Source of the DNA: Heliocidaris tuberculata
Lineage: Eukaryota; Echinodermata; Echinoidea; Camarodonta; Echinometridae
Length of the DNA: 64,000 nucleotides
Assembly (NCBI GenBank): GCA_025618425.1
Contig: CM046847.1
Location: forward strand, 8,728,033-8,792,032
Direction of reading: 5' to 3'
Below, piece by piece: positions 37,806-49,440 of the stretch. Positions within the stretch are counted from its first letter, which is position 1, and each line of letters begins with the position of its first letter. The notes under the pieces were generated by a model that was given only the letters and a program-made list of their open reading frames with translations, had not been told where the DNA came from and searched no databases. The position numbers and the translations under genes are program-made.

Positions 37806-37929
37806 ACTAACTTCTTGTCTTATGATATCCAGAAACTGTCTGTTTATTTGTCTGTTAGGCCATTTCCCCAGCATAAAGTGCATAAGGTTTTCATCTTGAA
37901 TAGCACATAAACCCAAATGGTTACCAACC
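37806..37929 (-). other. 124-bp segment with an exact second copy inside the composite transposon
   Basis: On the minus strand this reads GGTTGGTAACC ... GAAGTTAGT and matches 42253-42376 base for base. The minus-strand frame (37785-37979) passes through it without a stop and has a mixed, protein-like composition (HFMLGKWPNRQINRQFLDII), but I do not recognise the protein. It could be a relic exon, part of another mobile element, or chance. Confidence 0.6.
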
Positions 37930-38712
37930 TCAAAGATTGATTGACTGCAAGGAAGGATACCTGTATTGACAATTACCAAAGTAATTGAAATTAGACTTTC
38001 ATCAAAAAGTTAGCATCTTAAATGAACTTTGTCCATTTTGAATGACTCAATGAAGAAGTGATTACCTTAAATTAGGGATGTGGAATTATGTTATCATATC
38101 ATGAAGAATATCATAATTTTGGCTTATAATAAGCATTTCAATGAGTTTGAGTAGAAATTATCAACTTCCCTGCTTTAATACACAAAATGAATAAAAACAA
38201 TCCATCGATTGTTTTCAGACTGAACTAACAAATGCAAAAAATTGCTTTTGACACTTTTATTGTTTCAGCCAAAACTTATAGTACAAAAGGATTTCGATAA
38301 TTTCTTTTGAAAAGCCTACTGCTCAGTCATTTATGCATTGCAGCACGGTTAGAAATGGGATATCATTAGGCAGAATTTAAGTTACTCTAAACCATGAAAT
38401 AAATTTAAAGGTCACGTTGGCAAGAACTTTTAATCAGAAGCTACCAAAGTTGGGTATACTTTTTATTGATACACCTGTGTATAGAACAGGAGGGTTGTCA
38501 AATAAGCAACAAAATACATTGCGAAACATATCAAATGTATCATGATTCGAAACATTATAATGTAAAAACAATAGTAATAAGTGGATGTATTCTGAGATTC
38601 ATTTAATCTGAGATAAAATCTGAGATTTTAAGTCAGTGAGATAAAATACCCTTAAAATCTGTTAAAATCAGTATTCTGAGAACCGTTTCAGCGAGATTTA
38701 CCTCATCTAAAT

Positions 38713-39134
38713 GCCACCACACACTATACGATTTGTCTACGATCCGATTATGAAATAAAACGTAATAGCGTTTGATATAAACATTTAAACAAATAAAATA
38801 TATTTGATTGAGGTTCTGAATACTGAATATTCATATAAATAGTAAAATAAAAAATACTGCCTACTGCGAGCCTTCTAGTCGGAGGAAAGGCCAAATCGGC
38901 TCTGAGTCGTAGTGACGTCAGAGCAGTCCTACGATTGTCTACGATTTGAAACCGACTTGGCTCTTATTCCGGGTATAAAGAAGACAACGCACCACCAAAA
39001 CCCTAGGTTTAATATTTATATTATTGTTCAAAACCTGAATCGGATAGATTTTATTTGTTAAAATTTCCATATTTAATGCTATTGCTATTTATTTCCAAAA
39101 TCGGATCGCAGTCGATCGTTCAGTGTGCGGTGGA
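38713..39134 (+). mobile_element. CRE-bearing MITE E, degraded copy
   Basis: Same order of words as the intact copy at 56291-56706: GCCACC, ACGATCCGATT, TATATTTGATTGAGG, CTTCTAGTCGGAGGAA, AGTCGTAGTGACGTCA, CTTATTCC, ATCGGATCGCAG, GTGTGCGGTGGAC. It keeps the central TGACGTCA (38913-38920). The ends are eroded and no clear target duplication is visible. Confidence 0.75.
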
Positions 39135-39641
39135 CTTAAGACACGTCCATTTATGATGCAATAACCAAAAAGAAATGTCCTAAGATTTAAGTTTCATAAT
39201 GCTCAGCCAGTAGAATTGCTCTCTGCCAGTCTCTTGGGCAAACAGCGAATGCGCTATTTTTACACATTTCACTACCGGGCGTGCCTCAAAGCGCAAAAGC
39301 GCTTTTGCTAGGATTTCCTTGAAAATGATTGAGGTAATTTCAGACGTCTTAGAACACCATCCCAGGCCTCATTGCAGGTGTGATATTTTGTTGGCAAAAA
39401 TCTTGAAATAGAATTTGATAATCATAATATGATATTGTTGCTTGAGAAATATAGTCAGTACTTAGTATCTTTTGTGGTTTATTTTGATCTCACCACTAGC
39501 ACCCTATTTGTCCAGAAATATGGCACTTACCGTGCTTCCAAGAGATAAAATAGCCCCCTACCTTATTTTAAGTTTCATTTTTATCTCTTCCACAAAATAT
39601 GACAGGCGTAAGCGTTTAAAGCTGCAAGTATCATGCGTACG

Positions 39642-39911
39642 GGGTAACCTCGCTAGTCATAAGGACCGCTATTCATAAGGACCACTTATTCACAAGGACC
39701 GCTATCCACAACGCGTGACTAAATGAATACCGGTTTTGTATGAATAGCGGTTCTTCTAAATAGCGAGCAGACCATACACAAATTACCTCGCTATTCATGA
39801 CGACATCAATTCATAAGGGCCGCTATTCATAAGGACCGCTATTCATAACGCGTGTTAAATGAATAGCTCTTTTCTATGAATAGCGGTCCTTATGAATAGC
39901 GAGCGGACCCC
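39642..39911. mobile_element. GAATAGCG-rich MITE with 8-bp target duplication
   Basis: A 270-bp element bounded by GGGGTAACCTCGC and GCGAGCGGACCCC and flanked by the identical octamer ATGCGTAC on both sides (39634-39641, 39912-39919). Inside are two head-to-tail palindromic units rich in CGCTATTCAT/ATGAATAGCG and GGACCGC, each with a central ACGCGTG. Eight-base duplications are typical of the hAT superfamily, so it is probably a hAT-type MITE. Non-coding. Confidence 0.8.
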
Positions 39912-39919
39912 ATGCGTAC

Positions 39920-41231
39920 AAGTGTATAGGCACGCGAGAGTTTTGAGACTGACATGTATAAAATATGCGATAAAATCCGAAATAAAAAGTGGTCTGATCT
40001 GAGAATACAATTTTTCCCCCAAAAAGACCCCCCCCCCCCACCCAATTTTTTTAGTGATAGAATGGTACTCAGAATACCACCCAAGGAATGTAGATAATTT
40101 CCACCAATCATTGGCTTATTACTTGACATGGGATAAACTACACTGTACAATAGTCAGTGGCGTAAATTTGTTCCGAGGAATGGGGAGGGGGGGGGGGGTG
40201 ATCGCAATGAGGAGCCAAAATTTCTCGCGCGAACACACACGAGTGAAAGCACAAAAATACCCATACGTACACACCCACACACCCACATACACACACACAC
40301 ACCCAGGCATACTTTTCATAAACTTTTCTAAACCTATGTTTAGTATTTTAATAGCATTTTAAAGATAAAATTTCAGGACTACAAGAGTCACTTATGTTAA
40401 TTTTGTCAAAATTTTCAATAACTGATTGATTTTGAAATAATTTTTCCTTGAACATTTTGGGTACAATATACATGTATGAACAGGCCACCCTCCTTCCTTG
40501 AAAGTAGGGGGTGTACCCATCCCCCAGGATATTCGCCCTTGAAGAAAGCTGTGTTTAAAATAGGATGCATGACGTTGACATCCATGTTTCTGAATCATTT
40601 GTAGTGAACTTTAACATTTTCCGGATTGAAACTGTTCCATATGCAAGTGACCTACTAAGCGTGTACCTCAAGAATAAAACGGATGATTTTTTTTTCTTGA
40701 AAACGGGGTTTCTTAAAAAAATACCCATTAAAAAAATCTGGACTCTGTCTGATCACGATCTTATCGCATTGACGGATCAGTCGGTGACAAGATCAGGTCG
40801 TGATTAAAATTCAAAGCAATTGGAATTCTAGCAATTTGATCTCTTCTTGAGGGTCCATGATGTGACAGGGCTTTCCGTGTGGAAGAAACCTTGTCCCAGA
40901 AAAAAATGCCTTCATATGAAAGTCCAAGTAATGCCCTTCGCTTCATGGAATCCCAATGCAAGGTATACAAGTTGAAGCAATGGATTTGATTTAGAATCCG
41001 ATGTTCCTGCAGCTTGGTATATTTTTGATATAGCATGATATGGCACAAGATTCAAGATTTACTCAAATTTCTTAGTTTCGAAAAGGCACATTTCTTTGAA
41101 TGCCACATTTCTCTTAAAGTATTTATATATATAAAATTTTATTTCATGAAAATAAGTTTCAAGCATCACAAGTTTTTAAGACTACAGACAGTATACGAAT
41201 ACAGGATTACGAATTGTATGGTGCGTAAGAC
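39920..41231. other. Intron 1, no internal gene seen
   Basis: Contains C- and G-runs near 40028 and 40189 and a (CA)n tract near 40268-40302. Short frames show no domain. Confidence 0.45.
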
Positions 41232-41609
41232 TTAAGCCCCTTTCACAATTGGTCTGCGACCGTTTGCGACCATTTGGTCGCACGACAGGCTGCAACAGGC
41301 TTCAATCGCCATCGATCTCATCAGGTCGCAGAAAGGCATTCACAAATGCAACAGCGGTCGTAAAACAAAAGCGACTAGAAGAGACCGTTGCACGAGTAAG
41401 TCGCATTTGCTCGCATATGCTCGTGCGAGTGGTCTTGCGTTCACATGCGAGTGTTGCACGAGTGATTGCGAGTGGCTTGACGCCAATCACAATAGTCGCA
41501 CGATCGATTGCATGGTCGTGCGAGTGGATGTGAGACCATGCGGTCGCTCGTGCGATTGAATGAGACCGGTGCAAGTGGTCGTGAGAGTATTCGTGCGAGT
41601 GGCGTGGGG

Positions 41610-41647
41610 TATAAAAACCCCCTCGACAATTGACCGGTAGTCAGTTT
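41610..41647 (+). promoter_or_regulatory. Candidate core promoter inside transposon unit 1 (TATA box and initiator)
   Basis: TATAAAAA (41610-41617) stands about 31 bp before TCAGTTT (41641-41647), an initiator-like sequence at the expected spacing, and an ATG follows at 41673. The mirrored segment in unit 2 is conserved. It may be the promoter of the lost transposase gene. Confidence 0.45.
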
Positions 41648-41672
41648 CAAGTTGGCCTTCTTAATAGTCAAG

Positions 41673-41759
41673 ATGCCAAAGAAGAAAGTTACAAAGAAGA
41701 GAAAGTTGTTAGAGGAGGGCCCTGTTGCAGAGGATCATCTCCATAGTCCCCCTATATAA
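41673..41759 (+). pseudogene. Lysine-rich 28-codon frame in unit 1, possible transposase N-terminus
   Basis: The ATG follows the promoter-like segment and the frame starts MPKKKVTKKRKLL, resembling a nuclear localisation signal, then EEGPVAED. It ends at TAA after 28 codons. The same frame is present in the inverted unit 2, with Thr7 changed by a single base. It may be the first exon or stump of a protein gene from the autonomous parent, the rest having been deleted. The protein family is unknown. Confidence 0.35.
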
Positions 41760-42252
41760 ACCCCCGAGGAATAGTCGCATACAGTCTCATACAGTCGTGC
41801 AACGGTAGTACAACGTTGTAAGATGTGCTGCGATCGGTCGTGCAACAGTCTCATGGTCTTAGCACAATCGCACCCATTCGCAAGACTGGTCGCTATAGGT
41901 CGTTAGCGCACGTGCGAGTGTTGCACGACCTCCAGCCCACCCACTGCGACTATTGAGTCGTGCGAACTCTCGCATCTAATCGTGCAACGTTGTGCAACAC
42001 TCATACGAGAATCGCATGACTGGTCGTACGACCTAATGCGAGTGAATCGATCGCATCTGGTCGTGTCTGGATTTTGAGCATGTTCAAAGTTCAGATGCGA
42101 CCAGTCACGACCGCCTCAGGTTCGTGCGACCGCCTGCAACGACTGCGAGTGGTCGCAAGACACCAAGCAATCGGTCGTGCAACACCCCGAAAAATCTGTT
42201 GCAGGCGGTCGCAAACTGGTCGCAGACCAATTGTGAAAGGGGCTTTAAAGCT

Positions 42253-42376
42253 GGTTGGTAACCATTTGGGTTTATGTGCTATTCAAGATGAAAACCTTAT
42301 GCACTTTATGCTGGGGAAATGGCCTAACAGACAAATAAACAGACAGTTTCTGGATATCATAAGACAAGAAGTTAGT
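42253..42376 (+). other. Captured 124-bp segment in the composite transposon
   Basis: Identical over 124 bp to the minus strand of 37806-37929. Identity stops within a few bases of the two inner transposon ends. Confidence 0.85.
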
Positions 42377-42379
42377 TAA

Positions 42380-43369
42380 AGCCCCTTTCACAATTGGTCT
42401 GCGACCAGTTTGCGACCGCCTGCAACAGATTTTTCGGGGTGTTGCACGACCGATTGCTTGGTGTCTTGCGACCACTCGCAGTCGTTGCAGGCGGTCGCAC
42501 GAACCTGAGGCGGTCGTGACTGGTCGCATCTGAACTTTGAACATGCTCAAAATCCAGACACGACCAGATGCGATCGATTCACTCGCATTAGGTCGTACGA
42601 CCAGTCATGCGATTCTCGTATGAGTGTTGCACAACGTTGCACGATTAGATGCGAGAGTTCGCACGACTCAATAGTCGCAGTGGGTGGGCTGGAGGTCGTG
42701 CAACACTCGCACGTGCGCTAGCGACCGGTCTTGCGAATGGGTGCGATTGTGCTAAGACCATGAGACTGTTGCACGACCGATCGCAGCACATCTTACTACC
42801 GTTGCACGACTGTATGAGACTGTATGCGACTATTCCTCGGGGGTTTATATAGGGGGACTATGGAGATGATCCTCTGCAACAGGGCCCTCCTCTAACAACT
42901 TTCTCTTCTTTATAACTTTCTTCTTTGGCATCTTGACTATTAAGAAGGCCAACTTGAAACTGACTACCGGTCAATTGTCGAGGGGGTTTTTATACCCCAC
43001 GCCACTCGCACGAATACTCTCACGACCACTTGCACCGGTCTCATTCAATCGCACGAGCGATCGCATGGTCTCACATCCACTCGCACGACCATGCAATCGA
43101 TTGTGCGACTATTGTGATTGGCGTCAAGCCACTCGCAATCACTCGTGCAACACTCGCATGTGAACGCAAGACCACTCGCACGAGCATATGCGAGCAAATG
43201 CGACTTACTCGTGCAACGGTCTCTTCTAGTCGCTTTTGTTTTACGACCGCTGTTGCATTTGTGAATGCCTTTCTGCGACCTGATGAGATCGATGGCGATT
43301 GAAGCCTGTTGCAGCCTGTCGTGCGACCAAATGGTCGCAAACGGTCGCAGACCAATTGTGAAAGGGGCT
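42380..43369 (-). mobile_element. Right arm of composite: TCGCA-rich TIR element, unit 2
   Basis: A 990-bp inverted copy of unit 1 with the same termini and internal features, differing by a small indel and scattered substitutions. TTAA precedes its left end and TTAA follows its right end. Confidence 0.8.
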
Positions 43370-43375
43370 TTAAGA

Positions 43376-43733
43376 ACACCGCACCCTATACAATATACTG
43401 CATCCGATTTGGGAAATTAATCGCAATAGCATTAAACTTGGACTTTTAAACAAAATTTAAAAATCTTCCTTATTCTGGTTCTGGACAATAATATGAATAC
43501 TAAATTTGTGGCACTATCTACCTTCTACCGGAATAAGGGTCAAATAAGCTTCAAATCGTCGACAATCGTAGGACTGCTCTGGCGTCACTACGATTTGGAG
43601 CCGATTTAGCCTTTCTTCCGACTAGAAGGTTCGCAATAGGCCGTACTTTCGATTTGACTGTCTTCTCTTTACTACTACAATTTTCTGTGTTTCAATGTTT
43701 ATATCAAATGCTATTACTTTTTCAAAATGGTGA
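43376..43733 (-). mobile_element. CRE-bearing MITE E, fossil copy (inverted, truncated)
   Basis: Follows the reverse complement of 56291-56706: CACCGCACCC, CATCCGATTTG, TCGCAATAGCATTAAA, TAATATGAATACTAAA, GGAATAAGGG, GGCGTCACTACGATTTGGAG, CTTCCGACTAGAAGG. The central CRE has decayed to TGGCGTCA. The outer end is missing, and the composite transposon abuts its left edge. Confidence 0.7.
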
Positions 43734-44057
43734 AATTTAGAAAAACACAATCTTCTTGGTTTAGGTTCTGAATAATAATGTGAATACCACAATCGAAATT
43801 TAGTACTTTGTAAGACTATTCGCGATAAAGGCAAAATCGTAGACAATCCCTCGAATGTTCTGACTTCACTATGATTCGGAGCCGATTCGGCTTTCCTCCA
43901 TCTTGTACAATTATTTGAGACCCCCAAATTTTTGATTTGTTATTCATATGACTATTCCAAACCTAGATAATTTGAGATTTCACATGTTTGAATGTTTAAA
44001 TCATATGCTATTGCAAATATTTCAAAATTCGGTTCGTAGCCATATCGCATAGTATGC
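43734..44057 (-). mobile_element. CRE-bearing MITE E, second fossil copy
   Basis: A further diverged copy in the same orientation, directly after the previous one: AGGTTCTGAATAATAATGTG, CGATAAAGGC, TTCACTATGATTCGGAGCCG, TTTAAATCATATGCTATTGC, CATATCGCATAGTATGC. Two partial copies in tandem. Confidence 0.6.
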
Positions 44058-47000
44058 ATACATGAAGCTTTGTTTAGCATTTACTCAAAGAATTAGACTT
44101 CATAAAATAGAAGTGTTCTATACATCGAAGTTAAATGAAGCCAATAGTTGAAATCGGTTATATGTGCAGTATATATAATTCTACCCAACTGCCCATCATC
44201 ACTAAATTCTGACAATTCAATTTGTATTGGCTAATATGGGTAAGATAATATAGCCAAATCATGCTAGTAAGTAAAATAATATATTGTGCTAGAGTTCAAA
44301 GACTTCACCTCTGCAAACGAAGACTGTCAAAACACAGACTAGCCTTTGGAGCAATCATGAGTTTACTTTCTTCGGCCTCCGCAAATGCGGTATTCGATTG
44401 CCCCCTGCTCTTTAGTATTCTTATAACGCCACAAGTGCGTGGCTGTAAAGAGCCTGACAAAACTCACGATGTTAGCACAACACTCAAATACCCCCGTTAG
44501 AAAATATAATTGTATTCATATTTAAACTTACTGAAACGGATTAATAGCTTTTGACGTCACAGCATATGTCACTCGAAATTAAGTATGTAGTTTTTCATTT
44601 ATTTCAGCAAACGCTTCATTTCCTTCAGAGAGACGACTTATCTACTGTCTCTGACGGCGCATCATCAACGGCTGCTTCGAGAGAATAGCTCATTGTAGGA
44701 TCCGCAGGTCGAGAGATTGACATGTATCAGCTAATATCCTGTCAAAGCGGATCCTTACATTACAAATCACTTATTGAACATCATTCAAGTATTCAATCTG
44801 AGATCGAAAATGGGTCATTCTCATTCAGGAAGATTGCTAGGTCATGATGATCTTCTCATCTTCCAATAACGACATAATTAACTGATAGTCAATCAATCGC
44901 ATAAAGGCAATGGTGGCTGTGTACCAGGCTAATTATGTTCCGATTTCTAAACACGTCGTCTTCTGCATGGAGTAATGACATCTGGATTCGTTCTGAATAA
45001 AAGTTCATAGAGAGATGCTAGAACTATAGGGTTGGCCAGTTTTGACATAGTAATCGATCTCGAGTAGATATGAAAAGAGCGATAGGTCTACTTGCAACAA
45101 CAACAAAAATGTGCCCCCGTGTTTTTTCAAAGAAAATTGTGAAAATGAAATATCTAATATTGAAAAAAAACCATATTTGATTCCACAAATAAACACCTTT
45201 TCTTCGTTTCTTGTCAAAAAAAAATCTAATAACAAAGTTTCTGGAATCGCAAACTACTAGCGTCGTAACCGCGTGAGGATGTTTTTGTTTGCATGATGGT
45301 TTGAGGGTGTCTTGTTGATGCATCATGGCTTTGATCTGATCATTGTCATGATTGGTGCAAGGTCGTAAAAGAATTTCAATTATACGGTCAACACCCTCTG
45401 CCGCGTGTGTGATTACTATGGTCGTAATGTGACTGTAGCTGTTACGCGCTTTAAACCTCCCGTTAGCCTCGCAAATAGCCGCTGGGTGTGATCGATAATG
45501 GGGATCGTATGGACCCGCTGTTTAGGATGACTGGTTAGCCTCTGCCATCAGATGGCTAGTAACAGCTGCCTCAATGTCACCTACCCATTACTGATGCCTT
45601 TCTCCCCTTACAAACCATTGATAAAGATATCGGGCGCGCGCATAGCCGCACGATTAAGGACGCTGGCGTTTAGTTTCCCCAATTACACATCCGTTCAACT
45701 GGCAACATGTTTGGTTGCAAAGAGGAAGGAAAGACTCGCACGTGTGCCGCGGTGAGAGAGAATGTGTCAAGATTTCCTGCCTGTAGCGAGTGGCTGCATT
45801 ACATGAATCATACGTGAGTAATCAACTGTGTCATGGATGTCATAAGAGGAAGAATCCGTGGCCTAAAGTGTGAGAATGTCATTAGCAATAATGAAATATG
45901 TATCACGTGGAGATTTTTGTAACACACCTGTCAAAACTTGCCAAATTCCTGTCTCGCAGAATTAAATCAAATGATAATTCCGAGATTCCATCTTTCATCT
46001 GCAAACTTTATGTGTGTGGGATGAAACTTTGAATTACTACCCGCATCTATCAGTTTAACCGAGTTCTGAAATAGGTGATTCCACGGTCAAGATACATGTA
46101 TATATTGATCCTTATTATGTTTCCCGACCTGCTCATTAATGACAAAATTTCGCCTCGTTATTTTTGGAAGGAGGGGGCGTTTCTGGCTATCCTTTAGTAG
46201 GCCTACTTTCTTAGTCTGCGCCCACTCTTGATCTTGCTGTTTTCCCCTCATCTCATCTGTTTCATGACTTCCACCTTGATCTTCTATTGAGCCTTTGTTA
46301 TTCCAATATTCCAAGAAATCTTAATGTCTCTTGATACCAAAATATTCAACCTTAATCTCTTTTTGAATAGTCCAATCGCAGAGGTTTTTATTGCGATTCT
46401 GAAAAGGCTCATTTACTGGACTGTTGGTGTTCGTTTGGTTGTCATTATTTTCTTCAAATCCCTCCTTATTTGAAATAAGCTAAACCTTTTTCATATTACT
46501 GCCCATGCTTCTAGCACTAACCAATTATCGCAATTTATCATCCACTGTTTGTTTCATCTTCATGCGTTGTCTCTTTTTTCGTTTACAACAAGCGCGAACT
46601 TTCATTTTCAAAATTGTAAGGTGCTATGAAAGAAAGTACTGTTATTATAATTGTCCAATTTCTCTTTATTATCTAGAAAATTTTGTGAAGTACTGGGGAA
46701 AATTCTGATGATCAATCCAATTATTTCATATCTTATTGCTTTTTTTCTGAACCAGGAGATGAAAGCTGTGAAACTTTATTACCATTCAAATTGAAGTTTA
46801 TCTCGTTTTTTCGTTTGTAAAAAAAAAAAAACAACCTTGCACTTGTCAAGCCCCCATTATAAACAAGTTGAAATATTCGACAGAAGTTGCAACCTGTATC
46901 ACGATTACAAATCCTGCCAATGTAGCAGTTTGGTATTGAACAGTAATTAGATAATTTAGATTGCAGGAAGTTAATAGCTTTCTATTCTACGGCAAATGGT

Positions 47001-47862
47001 TGTGACAGTCCACGAATATTGGTCTCCATATTTCTTGTCAACTGGTATTGCGCCAATATTATTCTACTGTGAAAGTAGATATCTAATATGCCAGTTGCTT
47101 ACCCGATTCCCATTTATAGCTTTGCATAATTATTATCTTTTATAATAAAGAATCCTTGAAGTTGTGATAAATATAAAACACTGCGTATATCTCTTATAAA
47201 GCTGGCATACAGAGGCTTGGGGTTGTTAGATCAGATATTAAAATCATGGAGATCAGTTCAAATGCGGAGGTCATGCATCTTTAAAAAAATAAACTATCCA
47301 AATATGTATCAAACTATTTAAAAAGCCTTCTCCTCCTTTTTCTGAAAATTGTTGACAAGAAAACAAGAATGAATTTCTCTCTAATATTCCATTTACAGGT
47401 AAATTGTTGCTAATGTTTTATTAAAACTCAGGATAATTCAAATGTCGGTATATATTTCTTCTTATATAAATAAATTTACATACATGTATAAGTTAACAAT
47501 GAACAAACCCAAAATTCTATGGACGAAAGTTCCTATCATTTTATCTGTCCAACGGTCGTTTTATTTATTATTTTTGTGCAGTTTTACATCAGTCGATGCT
47601 GGACAATAGACCTGTTCACAAATATATTCAAATTTTATGCATACTTTTTAAACAAAGGTTGTTCTTGACAACCTGAAAGCTTGTCCGAGGCTTGTCAGAC
47701 ATATAGTAACAAGTAATATATGCAAACTGGATTCCAAGTATTGTAGTTCATTCATTAATAACAGGTTAATGGAATATCTCGTTACTAGGTCCCCAGGAAA
47801 GAAACATCCATAAATTTGAATAACTTTGTGAACAGGTCTATGCTACATATTTGTATATAATT
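44058..47862. other. Intron 1, no internal gene seen
   Basis: Mostly unique AT-rich sequence. Short frames (for example 44261-44500 and 46087-46314) have no recognisable domains. Confidence 0.45.
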
Positions 47863-48040
47863 GAGTGAAATAAAAATGAGAGAATAGTGGTTGCGTCGCC
47901 AAGTTCCCCAGAGCTGTCCTCCCCTATGAAATTTTTGTAAAGGTTGAAAAAATGTCTCCGCCGGGAATCGAACCTGGGTCACTGACTTAGAACGCCATTG
48001 TCTTAACCACTAGACCAAAGAGACGGGCCAGTGGTTTCGG
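47863..48040 (-). mobile_element. tRNA-derived element, older copy
   Basis: Starts GAGTGAAATAAAAATGAGAG and carries the AAGTTCCCCAGA...TTGTAAAGGTTGAAAAA leader shared with 49441-49532, followed by the tRNA-like sequence at 47954-48024. The right-hand terminal repeat seen in the 49441 copy is not evident. Confidence 0.6.
47954..48024 (-). tRNA. tRNA-Glu-like sequence (pseudogene, in repeat)
   Basis: 71 nt with an A box TGGTCTAGTGG and a B box GGTTCGATTCC. The T arm pairs through four of five positions, and the anticodon stem has mismatches. The would-be anticodon in loop GTTCTAA is TCT, not Glu. It is part of a dispersed repeat and probably not a functional tRNA gene. Confidence 0.45.
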
Positions 48041-48183
48041 CGACAACAGATTCAATATTGTCAGACAGACTGAAAAATCTTCAACCTCATTGACTAATTC
48101 CTTTGTCGGGGGCAGGTGAGTTTTGAACAATGACAAGCCGCATGCTGTTGTTTATTCCCTTACACTTGTCTATATTTATATAA

Positions 48184-49050
48184 ACCCCTCAAAAAAAGTT
48201 TGGAAACTCAGGTATGATCGATTATACCTCTCTTGTCATGGCATGATCATTACTATGTTTAGTATCATTAGAAAGTATGGTTATTCCTCTTCAGAATGAT
48301 ACCCCATTTGTTGTGATTTTGCAATCATGGAATGTGCAGTACATCAAAGTAAGGGGCAAGGTCAAAAGTGAGCAGCTGCAAAATGCACTGCTTTTATTCG
48401 GGCTGTGCATTCTCCTTTCCTAATTCTTGAGAAATACAGGGCTGCTGTGTTATCAGATGATCTTCCATGAGCAACATACGCACTGTAAGTAAACAAACAT
48501 GCATGAAGTCGAACAAACATGCAAGCATTAAAACAATTCAAAAAAAATAATGTGAAACACATCATATCACATGAATTCATCCCTGTAAAAGAAAGAAAAA
48601 GCACGATATAACTTTAAGGCTTTAATTCAATTCTAGGCATCACGCTTTGCGAAGTTCATGACCAAACAGTAGCGAATCTTGCCTGACTTGTTACCATGGT
48701 GCATGAATTTCATATTCATGATTCTATAGAATTTGACATTCGTGCATCACCAGTAGAGAACAATAGCCCACAGTCAATTACAAAATTACACTCTCTTATA
48801 TAAAAGAAACAAGAGTGCTCTGCCTAACAATACCAGTGCTTATCAGTGCATTGTGCAACTTTTCACTTTTAACCCTGCCCCTTATCCTGATGTACTGCAC
48901 ATTCCATGACTGCAAAATCATTACAAATATGGTATCATTTTATTGAGAAATAAACACACTTTCTAATGATACTAAACAAAGCGATGATTATGCCATGACA
49001 AGAGAGATATAACCGATGGAACTTTAGTTTCCAAACATTTTTTGAGGGGT
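48184..49050. mobile_element. Long-arm fold-back element (ACCCCTCAAAAAA)
   Basis: An 867-bp element whose outer 210 bp at each end are inverted repeats with roughly 80-85% identity by eye. Shared words include ACCCCTCAAAAAA, TCTCTTGTCATGGCAT, TTTAGTATCATTAGAAAGT, TCATGGAATGTGCAGTACAT and AAAAGTGA. The centre is about 450 bp of AT-rich non-coding DNA. Confidence 0.8.
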
Positions 49051-49187
49051 GAAGACGCATATAAAGCGGAAAGCGGACACGTAGCTGAAATTCATTGATT
49101 CTGTTTATTTCACGCGATGCGTTATATGCGTCTTCACTCATACATTATGAAAGGAAGCACCTCCGAAATGTATAAGTTGATGTTCTT

Positions 49188-49213
49188 CACACACACACAC
49201 ACACACACCCACG

Positions 49214-49260
<47 letters not shown>
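49188..49260. repeat. (CA)n(TA)n microsatellite
   Basis: CA units with minor interruptions, then TA units. Confidence 0.95.
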
Positions 49261-49440
49261 TCTGTTCTGTTGTCTTTAGTTTTGTTAAGTTGCTTATTAT
49301 TATTATTTGTTTCATTCTGTTTGATTTAGCAAATAAACTTGAGGAAGGTCAGGAGCCGAAAGCTTGTAAATACACCGAGTGACCTGCTTCATTCCGTTCC
49401 ATCATTCTCTGTTCATATATATATATATATATATAAAAGT

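Larger units (their letters stand above)
41235..42244 (+). mobile_element. Left arm of composite: TCGCA-rich TIR element, unit 1
   Basis: A 1,010-bp unit with its own terminal inverted repeats (AGCCCCTTTCACAATTGGTC, extending through TGCGACC). It is densely filled with GTCGTGCGA/TCGCACGAC words and contains a promoter-like segment and a lysine-rich mini-frame (separate entries). It is about 20 bp longer than unit 2, partly because of an extra ACAACGTTGT near 41812. Confidence 0.8.
41235..43369. mobile_element. Composite inverted-repeat transposon enclosing captured DNA
   Basis: Two near-identical TIR elements of about 1 kb (41235-42244 and 42380-43369) lie in opposite orientation around a 135-bp centre. 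Every end is AGCCCCTTTCACAATTGGTC or its complement. The outer flanks are TTA on both sides, and the inner junctions carry TTAA. The centre (42253-42376) is an exact copy of 37806-37929. The unit therefore looks like a 2.1-kb fold-back that could move as one piece with a passenger segment. The arms are saturated with TCGCA/TGCGA and GTTGCACGA words. Frames on both strands are mirror images of each other. Confidence 0.85.

Noticed and set aside
41249..43379. Paired 90-102 residue frames rich in Arg/Ser/His
   Set aside because: They are mirror-image translations of the TCGCA-rich transposon arms.
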